From Lotus japonicus (Eukaryota > Streptophyta > Magnoliopsida > Fabales > Fabaceae): DNA of 64,000 bases. The position numbers were made by a program, and so were the translations under genes. Positions 21,529-32,890 of the stretch are shown here, in pieces (position 1 is the stretch's first letter; every line of letters begins with the position of its first letter). The DNA is taken from positions 65,983,984 through 66,047,983 of the forward strand of contig NC_080046.1 in NCBI RefSeq assembly GCF_012489685.1, given 5' to 3'. The notes under the pieces are model-generated. The model did no database searches and was not told the DNA's origin. It worked only from the letters and a program-made list of their open reading frames with translations.

Positions 21529-23573
21529 GATACTTGAGATCGACGAGGTCGGAGAGCGATCATCAATGCAATAAGAAGGAACTGGGAGCAACTCCTAACA
21601 AGACTTCTTGACTCGAGGCTAGTCGTCAGATCGAAATGATGTCATTCGAAGGATGCAAATATAATAATGTTCTATATTTCCTCTATCCCATATTAGAAGT
21701 TACATTTTCTCATTTTTTTTCCCTAAAATATAAGTCACTTTTCAATATATATGAAATATTAGTTACTTTTTTATGTTTACCCTCATATTTAATATGAAAA
21801 TAAAATTGTGATTTTAAAAAAATTTTAGCTTAAAAAAGAGAAATTCATAAGTAATTTAACAAAATCAATAATTTTTTACCACATTAACTAGCACTATGTG
21901 CAAAGGCATACCCGGTCAAAATTCAGTGTTTCATCAAACTAAGCCATTGAACATGTAGTCATCATGGATATATTCACGATAAACTACTATACTACTATAT
22001 TACCCACTTGTCTATTGTTTTTTTATAACTACAATCTTTTAAAAATTTAAGTCAGTGACCAAAAACAAGATACAAATAATTTGACTAATTAGATGCCAAC
22101 ATTACAAGGCACCACTCCAATTATGGAGAAACAAGTGGGTTCTGTGTGCATTGACTCACAGGCAGAGCCGCGTATGAACTCAATTGGATTCTTATCCTCT
22201 CTGAATTTCCATATTGCATTGTGCCGAACTCTTTCCTTGCTCATTACTCTATACAAGCAACTAAACTTTGCAGTTTGTGGTTTCAATTTACTCACATTAT
22301 TAATTTTGAAAATTCTTTTTCAAGTGTAAGATAATTTTTAGAGTTTAATCAACAAATATAAACAAAATCACCAAAAGATAATCTTAAGAGTTTGGATTTA
22401 TTCACATCTTGTTTTCTCTTTCATTCTATTTTCACTCACTTTTTTTTTTCAATATATATCATATCATATATCATATTTTCCATTTATTTATTTTCTCTTC
22501 CTTCATCTCTTTTTGTTTGGATGAATTTTCGGAATGAAGAGGATTTTATCATAATTTCAATATATATTTCTTCAAAAAGTTATATTTAACTAATTACTCC
22601 ACCATAATTTTTTTTATTTCCTTAATTTCTTTATTCAACACCTAATAAATTTCTTAGTTAATATACATGAATACTTATAAATCATCATTTTCATTTGTAT
22701 AAACATCTGGTACCAGTCACCCTCTAGATGCCGCCAGATTCGGGATTTAGTCAAAGTTAAGGCTCTTCATTCGAACCAAAAAGCTTTTCTCACACACTCA
22801 GCCTGCGTTGCCAACTGAGTCGCCCCTCTTAAAAACAAGGAAATTGATAGTTAGTACGAAATAACTTACTGTCGTCTGATTATCTACAAGTTCACCCATG
22901 TATTAATCAGCAACTCCAAGTTTTAATCTAGCATGACACATAATCTATTCTAGGGTTTCATGAAGAAATTTCCCTAATGGGTAGCATTGCTTTTATGACA
23001 AATAATTTTAAACTTACAAATTTTGTAACATTCATTCATATGTAATAATTATATGAGTTTATAATAATTATATGAATATTTATTCAGACAAAAAGATAAT
23101 TTTCATATAAGAGGAAATTTCTAACATGTACAAATAAGAATCTCGTATTTCTATTTTATACTCGAGTAATGATATATACACACCTCACTTTCTCTTCCAT
23201 CTCATTTCCACTTATTTTTCTTCCTATCTCTCTCTGCATTTCCTGTCACATCACATATCATATCACTAATTTCTCTCTCATTCCTTCCCTAGCTCCCAAG
23301 GTGGAGGTGGAAATGATTGGTGAATAAAACATTATTGTTTTATACTCCAATCATTTTAAAGTTGGAGGTGAATTTTAAGGGTGAATCAAATCAAATTTTA
23401 TTCCTTATGAAAAGTCCTAAACATGGGAAAAAAATATCTGTAAAAAAGGTAATTAAGAGTATAAAACCAAAAACAAAGACGTCCCTCACAAAAAGTCTCC
23501 TATCCTATGATTCCGTATCTCTCTCAATCACCATTCATCATCGCACTCTCACGCAGTGTTCGTGAATTCTGAA
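21529..23573. other. Intergenic region and 5' flank of the PB1 gene
   Basis: About 21529-21660 looks like the other half of the repeat split by the LTR element. At about 21690-21760, CCTCTATCCCATATTAGAAG resembles one end of a Stowaway-like MITE, but I found no matching opposite end. A more GC-rich stretch at about 22715-22835 has no identity I recognise. From about 23170 on, the DNA is pyrimidine-rich and leads into the PB1 leader. Short frames at 22090-22330 show no recognisable domain. Confidence 0.4.
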
Positions 23574-24983
23574 ATGGAGAACTATGCTCCTGCATACCCA
23601 CCATCATACCCAGATTCCGGTGAATCCTCTCCACGTTCACGAGAGATCGACTTCGAAAACCCACCACCATGGGATGATCAAAACTACAAGGTCAAGTTCA
23701 TGTGCAGTTACGGCGGCAAGATCCAGCCACGCACACACGATAATCAGCTTTCCTACGTCGGCGGCGACACCAAGATCCTCGCCGTCGATCGCAACATCAA
23801 GTTCCCTGCGCTTCTCTCCAAGCTCTCCGCTCTCTGCAACAACTGCGACAACCCCGCCGACCTCACCTTCAAGTACCAACTCCCTGGCGAGGACCTCGAC
23901 GCTCTCATCTCCGTCACCAACGACGATGATCTTGATCACATGATGCACGAGTACGATCGCCTCTACCGCGCTTCTGCTAGACCTTCTCGTATGCGGCTCT
24001 TCCTCTTTCTCCCTGAGAATCCTCTTCCCTCTGCTCTCGCACCCGCACACGCACCAGCACCGGTTTCCGATCAACCCGACCCGGTAAAGCCCAACAACGT
24101 CGATTTCCTCTTCGGTCTCGACAAGCCGGTTGCTGCTCCTCCTCCGCTTCAGCCACCGCCACTCGCCGCGGCTAATCCGGTGCCGCCACCTGTGGCGGTG
24201 CCCCCTCCAGAGTACCACCAGCCGCGACCAAATTCTGATCGGGTCATGGGTTCGGATCCGGGTGTAAACCATCATATCGAGATCCAGAGGCAGTTGCAGC
24301 GGTTACAGGTTGCGGAGAGCGAGCAAGGTCCGTATCGGAGGAGAAGCGAGGATAATCATAACCCCACCCCCGCCGGGAACTACGATTACTACGCTCAGAA
24401 GGCGCCGGAGAAGTTGCCAGCGTCTAATTTCCCGGTGAGCGCGCCGCCGCCGAATCAAGCTGGTTATTGGCAGCAGGAGAAGGCTGTTTCCGGCGAGGTT
24501 TATCACTCCGGAGGAGGGGACCAGCCGGTGTACATGATTCCGGGAACGGGAACGTTCTATCACGCGCCGATGGTGCGTCCGCCGGTGTCGCAAGGCTACT
24601 ACGCGATGCCACGATTGCCTTCTGATGTTTACCGTGAGCAGCAACCGGTGTACGGCGGCGTTCCGCCGCCTAAAGCGCCGCACTCGTCGGCGGTGCCGGT
24701 GACTTATCCACCGGCGCAGCCAGTTAAAGCTCCCGCGTATACAGAAGGAGTCAGCGTGGTTCGACAAGCTGGGTTACCGGATAATACGGCAGGTGCGTAC
24801 GCACAGGTGGCGTATGATAGTGCCACTGGGAGACATGTTTACTATACTGCCCCGGGAGGTGTTGTGCACGCTCCGCCGTACCAAGGAGTTGCTCCGCCAG
24901 GCTCCACTGATCTGAGACCACCGGGCATGTCATTGGGTCAAGATGTTAAAGTTATAAACAAGGTTTCTCAAGGTTCAGTGTGA
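23574..24983 (+). CDS. PB1 (Phox/Bem1p) domain protein, single exon, 469 aa
   Basis: PB1 domains mediate dimerisation through a basic lysine face and an acidic OPCA motif. Seen: MENYAPAYPPSYPDSGESSPRSRE at the N terminus; the PB1 domain at about residues 35-125 with VKFMCSYGGKI (lysine side), GGDTKILAVDR, and the OPCA-type acidic stretch YQLPGEDLDALISVTNDDDL; then a long Pro/Ala/Gln-rich, low-complexity tail to the stop at 24981-24983. I chose the ATG at 23574; upstream in-frame codons begin only with GTG. It matches the Arabidopsis octicosapeptide/Phox/Bem1p family, At5g64430 by memory, which is adjacent to FAAH there. The coding sequence is much richer in GC than its surroundings, as expected of an intronless plant gene. 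The precise cellular role is unknown. Confidence 0.92.
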   Translation: MENYAPAYPPSYPDSGESSPRSREIDFENPPPWDDQNYKVKFMCSYGGKIQPRTHDNQLSYVGGDTKILAVDRNIKFPALLSKLSALCNNCDNPADLTFKYQLPGEDLDALISVTNDDDLDHMMHEYDRLYRASARPSRMRLFLFLPENPLPSALAPAHAPAPVSDQPDPVKPNNVDFLFGLDKPVAAPPPLQPPPLAAANPVPPPVAVPPPEYHQPRPNSDRVMGSDPGVNHHIEIQRQLQRLQVAESEQGPYRRRSEDNHNPTPAGNYDYYAQKAPEKLPASNFPVSAPPPNQAGYWQQEKAVSGEVYHSGGGDQPVYMIPGTGTFYHAPMVRPPVSQGYYAMPRLPSDVYREQQPVYGGVPPPKAPHSSAVPVTYPPAQPVKAPAYTEGVSVVRQAGLPDNTAGAYAQVAYDSATGRHVYYTAPGGVVHAPPYQGVAPPGSTDLRPPGMSLGQDVKVINKVSQGSV

Positions 24984-25557
24984 TTAAAATTGTGGTTTGC
25001 ATTAAATTTGAAATATTATCATGTTATTAAGGTGCGGTGTTCTTACTCTTTATTTGCACTTGCTATTGCTGTAAACAATGTGAGTTATGATTATACTATT
25101 TCTATGACTATGTTTACATTTCTTTGTGACACTAATTTGTGTGTTAATAGTGTTTTTTTTTTTTTTATCTTAATTGAGTAGACATGCTACAAAGAGGAAT
25201 TTCTTTTCGATTTCAATATATTCTTTGGTCGGTCTTTCGTACAACTTAGTGTGTTGAGTGAAGTGATTAGCAGAAATTTATTCTTAAATATGAGCGCTAA
25301 ATAATTTTTTTAATAAGTGTTATTTACCAACTAAAATTTTAATTACATCAAGGAATTTGAATCTTCCTCTATCAGATGATCAAAATTGAAAAAGTTACAT
25401 CTAAACATAAGTGTATCAATGTGTGAAAAATAATTAAAAGCTTCTGCCATGGTAACCAAAGAAGTTGATAAAAAAATTACAAGTTTTACAAGTCTTTGAG
25501 TTTGCATCAAAAGTGATACAAGGAAACAAAAGTTTAGCAATCAACCAACCTAAGATA
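24984..25557. other. 3' flank of the PB1 gene
   Basis: AT-rich sequence that must contain the PB1 3' UTR and polyadenylation region, with a T run at 25151-25166. No other gene is supported. Confidence 0.5.
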
Positions 25558-25560
25558 TTA

Positions 25561-25952
25561 GAGCATCTCCAATGGTAGGAACTTATTTTGGGACTTAACT
25601 CAATTTTTGTGGGCCCAAATTGCCACATAGGATTTAAGACACCCATAAGGTCTTCATGCATATTTCACTCTAGTGGTTGGGATATTATTTTACTTTTGAC
25701 AGGACCCACAGTACCCAATATATTTATATTATTTATTTCTCTCCCTAATTTTCACTTTGGTTATGGTATTGAAGGAGAGAGAAAAAAATATTATTTTATT
25801 TAAGATCCCACATTTGAGAGTACCTGAGCTAAGGCACGGATCTTAGCTTTTGCTAAGATCTCATGCCATGTAGGATAGCTCCAATGGTGAGATCTAATAA
25901 GATTCAGATTTTATTTTAAGGTCCCAAAATAAGGACTCTATTGGAGATGCTC
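25561..25952. mobile_element. Tourist-like MITE (PIF/Harbinger type), 392 bp
   Basis: Terminal inverted repeats read GAGCATCTCCAATGG on the left, and GAGCATCTCCAATAG on the right in reverse complement. They are flanked by TTA at 25558-25560 and 25953-25955, the 3-bp duplication typical of PIF/Harbinger elements. There is no coding capacity. The termini are similar to GACCATCCACAATGG, the ends of the autonomous element at 35336-39592. Confidence 0.88.
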
Positions 25953-26769
25953 TTATAGCAATTGAGATAGTTTTGAATAGAACCTTTTTCGTTTCCCATA
26001 TAACGGACCAGAGATTGACAAGTGCGCATGGTTTAGTTAAATGGTCCTATCCAAAATCATAATTGTTTGATAATGCTAGAAAAAACAAAGATGACAAAGC
26101 GTAACAGGTGGAATTATATGATACAACAAGTGCGTTTTCTTGAGAATCCGACGCCCATGATTGCCCCCACTAACATCATCTTCCTTTGAATTTAAGTAGC
26201 TAGAAGGAGTCTCTTTCACACAAATTTCCTTGAAGTTTCATTATGGCTTCTTCACACTTACATGTCACTATTTTTATGACATACTTTGAGGCGGCGTGGC
26301 GCCAATCTGCGTTGGAAAAGTATTGGGAGTTGTTGCTTTATTTTCACTATTTTATATAATCTCTCTTAATTTTTTATGAGTAGAGACATTAACAAGCACC
26401 TAGGAAGCAATGCAATTCCTTTTGAAATAATAAACTTGGTCATCAAATATCAAGAATAACATAATCAAAGGATCGGATAATGTAAGGAGACATTTGGACT
26501 TACATATTTTTAAGTTGACGATAGATAGATAGAAATATGGTTTTGGCTCTACATTTAACCGACATTAGTATTAGTGGTGGCTTTTAACCGTCATATGAGT
26601 GTGTAAGAAAGTACATTTTTTAAAGAGAATGTCGGTGACATTTCTCAGTATTAAAAAGCTAGAAACTTTACAAGTGGACATTTTTCTACACTAGATTCAC
26701 AAATGATAAATATAATCATTTCATAGACTATCATGTATGATTGGGTTAAATAACTTATTTTTAGGTGAG

Positions 26770-27055
26770 GTCATCGCTAAATGCGTATCATCAAATATCT
26801 CTAAATTCAATTGTCAAATGTCTCTCAACTTTGATCGTGATAGTGTGGCCAAAGGACTCTAAAGCTAAATCGCCAAATGTGTATCACCAAAAGTCTCAGC
26901 CTAATCGTTAAATGTGTGTTGTCAAAAATATATCAACCTAATTGTCAAAAGAACCCGTCCTAATCGCCAAAGGTATATCGGCCTAATACTCAAACATGTA
27001 TTGCCTAAAGTCTCTCGACCTAATCAGCAAAGGTATCTCGACTGAATCACCTATC
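26770..27055. repeat. Degenerate tandem repeat, units with CCTAATCGCCAAA
   Basis: A phrase resembling CCTAATCGCCAAATGTGTATC recurs many times with variation (TAATCGTTAAATGTG, TAATTGTCAAAAG, TAATCGCCAAAGGTATATCG, TAATCAGCAAAGGTATCTCG). Spacing is irregular, about 22-50 bp. It looks like an old, decayed minisatellite or the interior of an unknown repeat. Confidence 0.65.
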
Positions 27056-28691
27056 CACCAAATGAAAAAATTTCTAAGTTACTGTCATTAGCCTAAGATA
27101 TATCTTAAAAAAATCTAATATGAAACAATTTAAATGACAAAAGAACATCTTTTTTTTTTGTAAAAAAAAATTAAATACTTTAATAAATGAGCATGGAAGT
27201 AAAGGAAACCGTAGGCTCAAAATTTAATTGCCCATGACTCACGACAGTAATAGGTATCCTGTTATTATTGGAAGCTCCTTCACGTGGGCCTTATCAATCG
27301 CTGTACACTGCAAAAGTGCAAATCCACGAAATGGCCTGTGAACCATAAATATCTCAAAACCCTGGACTTGGGCTACTTCTAGCCCCTTTATTACTAGTCT
27401 TCGTTCATTTGCAAAAAAATTAAGGAAAGATGGGAACCAGACCAGAGAAAACAAAATAGGGAACACGCCGAATAAGTACTAGCAATACTCTCTTCATTAT
27501 TTTTTTATTAATATTTTTTTTTAATTAGTTAAAATTCATATATGTCCCACCGAATTAATAGTTGAACAAATATAATTTGAAGGACCCCTAGATGTATCAA
27601 TCTAAGTCTTGCCCTTTATATAATACATAGTATCTGCCCAATTAGGGTATGCTAGCTCTTGGCTGGTAGCATGATTGCACTGATTAAAGAGGCACCCCAT
27701 AATCACAACTCACTACTCATTGATGCACAAATAGCTTTTTCTTATATTGATTAGTTGTATGGATAGTTTTTTAGTTTATTTGCTCCATGATTCCATTCTC
27801 CACAGTCCACAGGCAAGCCATTTGAGATTTGTTAATGACGATATATCTGTGTAAATAAGATTAAATAATCACCTACCACTACTAGTGACTATCCAAATTA
27901 ATTACAATAAGTAGAAGTTATTAATAGATTCTTAAGTAAATACGTACTCAAGTTAACGTTATCCCAAAGTAAACCATCATAAAGAACAAAGTAAGACGCG
28001 GGTATAGCGTGTGTGCAGTGGAACGAATATATTCGGCCTTAAAAGCTCCTACTAGTTATAGACTACCCCATAAACAAATGTTAGAATCACTCTATTTATT
28101 TATTTAACATTTTTACTCCATAACAAAATAATATTTTTACTCTAATCTTCTCTTTTTAATTGGTCAAAATTTATATAGATTTATTAAATTATTAAGACAT
28201 ACAAAAATTTAAACAATTAAAGAAAATGTTAGAAACAGAGTATCAAAGATAGTATTACTAAGACTTCACTGTCCCATTATGCTTTGCTAAGATAGGTAAG
28301 CGTAGCATCATGTGATGCGAGTGCTTTTTCAGACTCAACTTTGTATTCACATGGGACTCACTGCATTGCAACTTCGCAAGCTTTTATGACCTTTTCATTG
28401 CAATTTGCAAGTAATGGAAGAAGAAGCTTCCCAAGAAAGAGAAGAAACTGGACAAGAGTGTTATTGTCATCCAATCATGTCACGTTGCAAAATATGGAGT
28501 CCAAACTTCATCATAGTGTGTTTGGTTACAATTTTATATATAGCCTTAGAATCAACTATCATTAATCGTATATAATTTTACATTTGAAAGTTATATATAT
28601 TAATATTTTTTTTTTTTGACATTTGATTTAGAAAAATTCACGCGGAGTAACTTGTGCACTAGACATAAATGATAGTGAGATTTCATTGCAC

Positions 28692-29077
28692 GTGTTTGGA
28701 TAAACATTAGCAGAATTAATTATGGACAAAATTGATTCTATGTGATTTATATTTAGATATCATAGTAAAAAAAAATTAACTTTTTTTACGGTAATGTTAT
28801 GAAATTCAAGTGTAAAATTTTAAAATTAGTTAACGTGAAAGTAATTTTTTGTCGCGGTAAATGGATCCAATTTTTGACCTACGAAAAATAAACTTTTCTA
28901 CTTTCTAGTACAACCAACCATCACTTAATGGGTTAAAATTAATTTTAACCAAGTAGAATCGATTCTATATAATTGATTAAGCTTTTTAAACATGTTCATA
29001 ATAAGATATATACCACAACATGAAATCATTTTTCTCATAAATGTATTCGTATTCAAACGTAATATTAATCCAAACAC
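28692..29077. mobile_element. Probable MITE, about 386 bp
   Basis: Ends are GTGTTTGGATAAAC on the left and TTAATCCAAACAC on the right, which are inverted repeats. The interior is AT-rich and contains ATTGATTCTATGTGATT and AATCGATTCTATATAATTG in opposite senses. I found no convincing target duplication. Related TGTTTGGA and TCCAAACA ends occur at 57935-58058. Confidence 0.5.
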
Positions 29078-29536
29078 ACACTTTGTATTGTAAGTCATCT
29101 CTCTTAGAATCTAATTAAAGGAACCATGTTTGAGATCATAATGTTTTATTATTCTCTTCTAGTTGGGTATGTGAAAAGCCATTTAATCTTCACATTGAAA
29201 GAGTATTGATTCTTGAAAAAGAAAAAAAGAAAAAAAACTATTAGGGGTAGTTTTTTATAAGGAAAAAAAGTGATCCTTAAGGTTTACCAACTAGTGACAG
29301 TGAAGTTACCTGCTGGCAACATCCAATTAGTGTGAAACGAAATGAAATGTCATATTTCTGGATCTTTCTTCTTAATTCTCTCCACCAGTTGTCATATTCT
29401 CTCCTTTTCCTGAAAGCATTTGTGCTCATATATAATATATATCAACCCCTGCATTCCAACCCAGCTACAAGTTCTGTCTTCCAATCAATTTTATGAGTCT
29501 ATCTGGTTTGTGCAAGGGTTGTTTGTTCCTGCAGAG

Positions 29537-31195
29537 ATGAGTACTGAGATCAAATACGGCTATCCATATCCAGCTCCAGGTGCATACTCCTTATATAATT
29601 ATTTTCATCCCTCAAATTATACTAATGGTGTGTTTTAATCGGCTTCTCTTACCTCAAAATCAATTCTGACAGAAGTTTCTTCACAAAATTGATTTTGGCT
29701 TCAAAATCAATTATTGAAGAATTCCTAAACATGTACTAAACCCTTTCTGTAGGCTTTTTTGAATTACCTTTCTCCACCTTTCAGTCGTAGCAATTGATCA
29801 AATTTTATCCACTGCATAATATAAATCCTGGCCTGAATTGAAACACTTCTTTTATGAGTATTTAATTTGTCCATCATTACTGAATAGTTGTTGTTGTTGT
29901 TGGTATGTCCCAAACAGGTCCTTATCAGGGGCCACCGCCGGTAGCGGCACCTCCGCAGTACTATGCCGCTCCACCACCACCAAAAAGACAACCAGGTTTC
30001 CTTGAGGGATGGTAAGTAATAATTAATATATATGAAGGGTTTTGCTCTTACAATTACAATTAAACCAAATAACTAACATATATTTTTTATTTTCATAGGA
30101 GTAACATTATTATTTTCTTTTAGAAAAAGTGTGCAATTTTAAAAATCATTTTATAATTAACTATAAAGCTAAAGTAAATTATGAGTTTATATGAGTATTT
30201 ATTTACTTTCATAATTAATTATGAAAAAAGAGAAGCTGATCCAAATATGCTATAAATATATTTTCGAGAAGTACCCATAAAATTTATACATTTTAATTTT
30301 AGATCTTCTTAAAAAATTATTTTATTTTAGTCCTTATAAATATAAAAGTTACCATATAAAAGTTTTGTCTACTTTGATTCAAAAGGTAACCGACGGTTCC
30401 CGACTTTCTCCGGTTTCCGCAACCGTAATCATTTGTCACTTCATCCATCAACCTTTTTTTCAATAGCGGTACGCTCTAAAAAAAGTCAAGGATAAGCTTG
30501 GCGATCGCTATTATCTATTCGGGTCGCTAAGGCGGCAGACTCTACCAAATGGATTCCAATTCCATCTTTCCGAGAAAGAAGATCAGAACGAAATTACTTA
30601 GAGTAATCTTTTATTTTTCATCCCGAACTAGACAGACAGAGCTTCATACGGTACTTTTCATAAGTTCGAGTCTTCCTGTCTGGTTTGATTCTACCTGTTC
30701 GATCACAAAACCAGATATTATATTTTTCAATTATTTAATCAGACACTAACCATAATTATTTTGTTTGCATCGACCTTCCATAGAATTTATCATTATTGAA
30801 TGATCCTCTAAATATTTATCATTATAATACTTAATAATTTTTATTATTCAAAATGATATATAAAAAAATGGAGATTAGATCAATGAATTTTGTAAAATAA
30901 AGAATACATGAGTACTATAATGATAAAAACTGGTAATTAAATATGCCAAAATTTTAATAAGACAAAAAATAAACATTACCAATTGAACAAGATCTAAAAA
31001 AAACATATTTAACTCTTTTATTTTTTATTTAAGCAGATTATTCATTTCTTGATGAAAGCCTCTCTTTTTTTGTTTGGTTTTGTTTGTGTGTTTTGACTAG
31101 TTTCTCTTCCCCAAATATGCAGCCTAGCAGCTTTGTGTTGCTGTTGCCTGGTGGATGAATGCTGCTGTGACCCCACCATTATTTTCGCTGGCTAG
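29537..31195 (+). CDS. Cysteine-rich transmembrane module (CYSTM) peptide, 69 aa, 3 exons
   Basis: CYSTM proteins are small tail-anchored peptides with a Cys-rich C-terminal membrane helix, linked in plants and fungi to stress tolerance. Exons 29537-29579, 29918-30011 and 31123-31195 (43, 94 and 73 nt) give 70 codons with consistent phases and GT-AG introns. Seen: a Tyr/Pro/Gly-rich N terminus (KYGYPYPAPG, then repeated PPP stretches), then EGWCLAALCCCCLVDECCCD with eight cysteines, ending TIIFAG. The 29537 ATG is the first in frame and no start lies nearer the conserved tail. The gene is easy to miss because no single exon exceeds 94 nt. The second intron (1111 bp) carries an unusual GC-richer segment, noted separately. 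Confidence 0.92.
30350..30760. other. GC-richer insert in CYSTM intron 2, origin unknown
   Basis: Between very AT-rich flanks there is a block with clearly different composition (for example GGCGATCGCTATTATC and GGTCGCTAAGGCGGCAG). A 66-codon open frame (30549-30749) shows no domain I recognise. The texture resembles plant mitochondrial DNA, so a nuclear insertion of organelle DNA is possible, but I cannot confirm this by reading. Confidence 0.3.
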
Positions 31196-31620
31196 TGTAA
31201 TGCCTTCACCAAAATAATTGGGAGAAAACGCTATTATTGTAATAATGTTTTTATTTAAAACCTTTTTAGTGAATCCTATCGGATTATTACCTGTGTATGA
31301 GTATGTATTATGAGTAATCAATGTATAGTGATTCAACTAATGGTATTGTCACAATTGAAAAGAGAATTCCCCTTTGTCATCTCCTTGTTTTTTTTCCTTG
31401 CAATTTAAATTATGGGAAGACTCTAATAGAACAAAATTGATTGTGTAATTTCGGTTACACACTCATACATCTCATGACCGCACAGATTGATTGGTGAAAA
31501 GTTGAAAAAAGTTTCAAGCACTTATCATCGATATAGCCAAATTAGTCAAATTTAGATGCACTTGCTCTTAATTTGATTCTTGACAATTTAGAAGAACCAA
31601 TAGATTATCTTTAGTTTGGT
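31196..31620. other. 3' flank of CYSTM gene
   Basis: AT-rich, containing the CYSTM 3' UTR. Nothing else recognised. Confidence 0.5.
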
Positions 31621-31623
31621 GTA

Positions 31624-32285
31624 GTGTGCAAGAGTAGGTGCTCAGTTGCAAAAATTCACCATCAATACCGCCAATTTAAGAGCAATGTACTGTCTCCTAT
31701 GCTAATGTTTCAATCCAAAAGAGAGACAGATTTTTATAGCATCCCAGGTGCAAGGTTATACTCCTTCCAATCCTTCCTATGCCTCAATTTAGGTGGTGCT
31801 ATGGCTTCCACCGTGATTGGTTCGCAACATCAAATTCTAAATCTTGTCGCATAACTCTACGAAATCCTTTTATTAAGAATGTACCTCCCATTCATTAGAA
31901 AGGAGCAAAATGGAAAGCTTGTACAGCTCAAGAGTTTGGGAGACAATGTTTTGTTCTTGGGTAACTTGGCATTGTTTTCTGTGTCGGCTTCATATTTCTC
32001 AAATTTCCGTCATAGGGATTCAATTTATTTCAACCTTTATTTTTCAGCTTGAGTCAATTTCTTCTTTTAAGACCTATAATGTAAAGGATGGAAACTTTCA
32101 TCGTCATTGCTGTGGTGGTACTCCTCCCTTCAAGGAACAACCGTTCACATTTTGGATTCAACCACCATTCCAATGGGATTGGTCTGCTGGACTTGAATAT
32201 GTTTTAGTGATTCCATTTTTATATTTAATTAGTTGTATCATATTCATGTCAAAGTTTACAATTATGACTGATTCACTCTTATAAT
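31624..32285 (+). pseudogene. DUF295 / F-box (KIB-like) gene fragment
   Basis: Pieces in two frames resemble the DUF295 beta-propeller region of plant F-box/KIB proteins. The first (about 31696-31780) reads PMLMFQSKRETDFYSIP then ARLYSFQSF, like the usual 'P.LM.........FY.......Y.F' segment. The second (31930-32052) reads KSLGDNVLFLGNLALFSVSA then SYFSNFRHRDSIYF, matching the conserved LGDxxLFLG...SVSAS...NSIYF block. Further on, FTFWIQPPFQW resembles the C-terminal end. Frame changes, stops (TGA about 32050) and the missing F-box show it is not functional. Confidence 0.55.
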
Positions 32286-32890
32286 TATTCTTGCTAAATA
32301 TATGACTATGATCACATTACAAATTTTATGTTCTATGATGAAGCTCTTCACAAAACCCAAAGGATATATCATATTCCTTATATGTTTGCATGAAGCTAAT
32401 GTTTTAGTATCGGTCTTCATTAACATTAGTGCCTGTTAGATTGATGTTAATTCTCACAATATTAACTTTTGATGAGGTTTTTTTCAATGGATGAAATTCT
32501 TGATGTGCTTTGGAAAGTGGGAAACCACAAAACAAGCACACACTAAGAGTCTTTGTTAGTTAATTGATCATGTTTAAGTTAGTGGCTATCAACATGCTTG
32601 GTAGTACCTCCCTCACATGAATTCTTTGCATCTCATCGTTGTTCCATTGTAGGAAAGAATCATATCTCGTCTGATTGAGTGTATCATAAAAATAGAGATG
32701 AAAGGAATATGATTTACTAGGAACAACAACCAACGGTAGTGGGCGACGTAAAAAAAGTGATACCGAGGCTGAGCATAGGACATTAGCAGTTACATAGACA
32801 TGGGACTATAGTGCATAGGCGATTATATAGGAGTGTAGCAGCGACGACACAGGTCAGGCAGATGGAGTGATGTGAAAGTGAGAGAGCTTA
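32286..32890. other. Intergenic, nothing recognised
   Basis: AT-rich, with no coding frame or clear repeat structure that I can support. Confidence 0.5.

Larger units (their letters stand above)
25956..29536. other. Long AT-rich intergenic region between PB1 and CYSTM
   Basis: No gene is supported. It contains a degenerate short-period repeat (about 26770-27055) and a probable MITE (28692-29077). Short frames at 27239-27466 and 28341-28565 have no domain similarity I recognise. The last several hundred bases before 29537 should hold the CYSTM promoter; TATATAATATATAT at about 29429-29443 could be its TATA region. Confidence 0.5.

Noticed and set aside
21690..21760. Possible Stowaway MITE (CTCTATCCCATATTAG)
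   Set aside because: Only one end resembles the family. No matching inverted end or TA duplication found nearby.
22089..22329. Overlapping ORFs on both strands in the PB1 upstream region
   Set aside because: No domain, no splice-compatible neighbours, and both strands open, as expected by chance in a short less AT-rich patch.
23637..24275. Minus-strand 212-codon ORF opposite the PB1 gene
   Set aside because: Shadow of a GC-rich coding exon. Arg/Val-rich composition with no domain.
32150..32284. Hydrophobic C-terminal stretch as a novel membrane peptide
   Set aside because: It belongs to the tail end of a frame-broken DUF295-like fragment and runs into unrelated AT-rich sequence.
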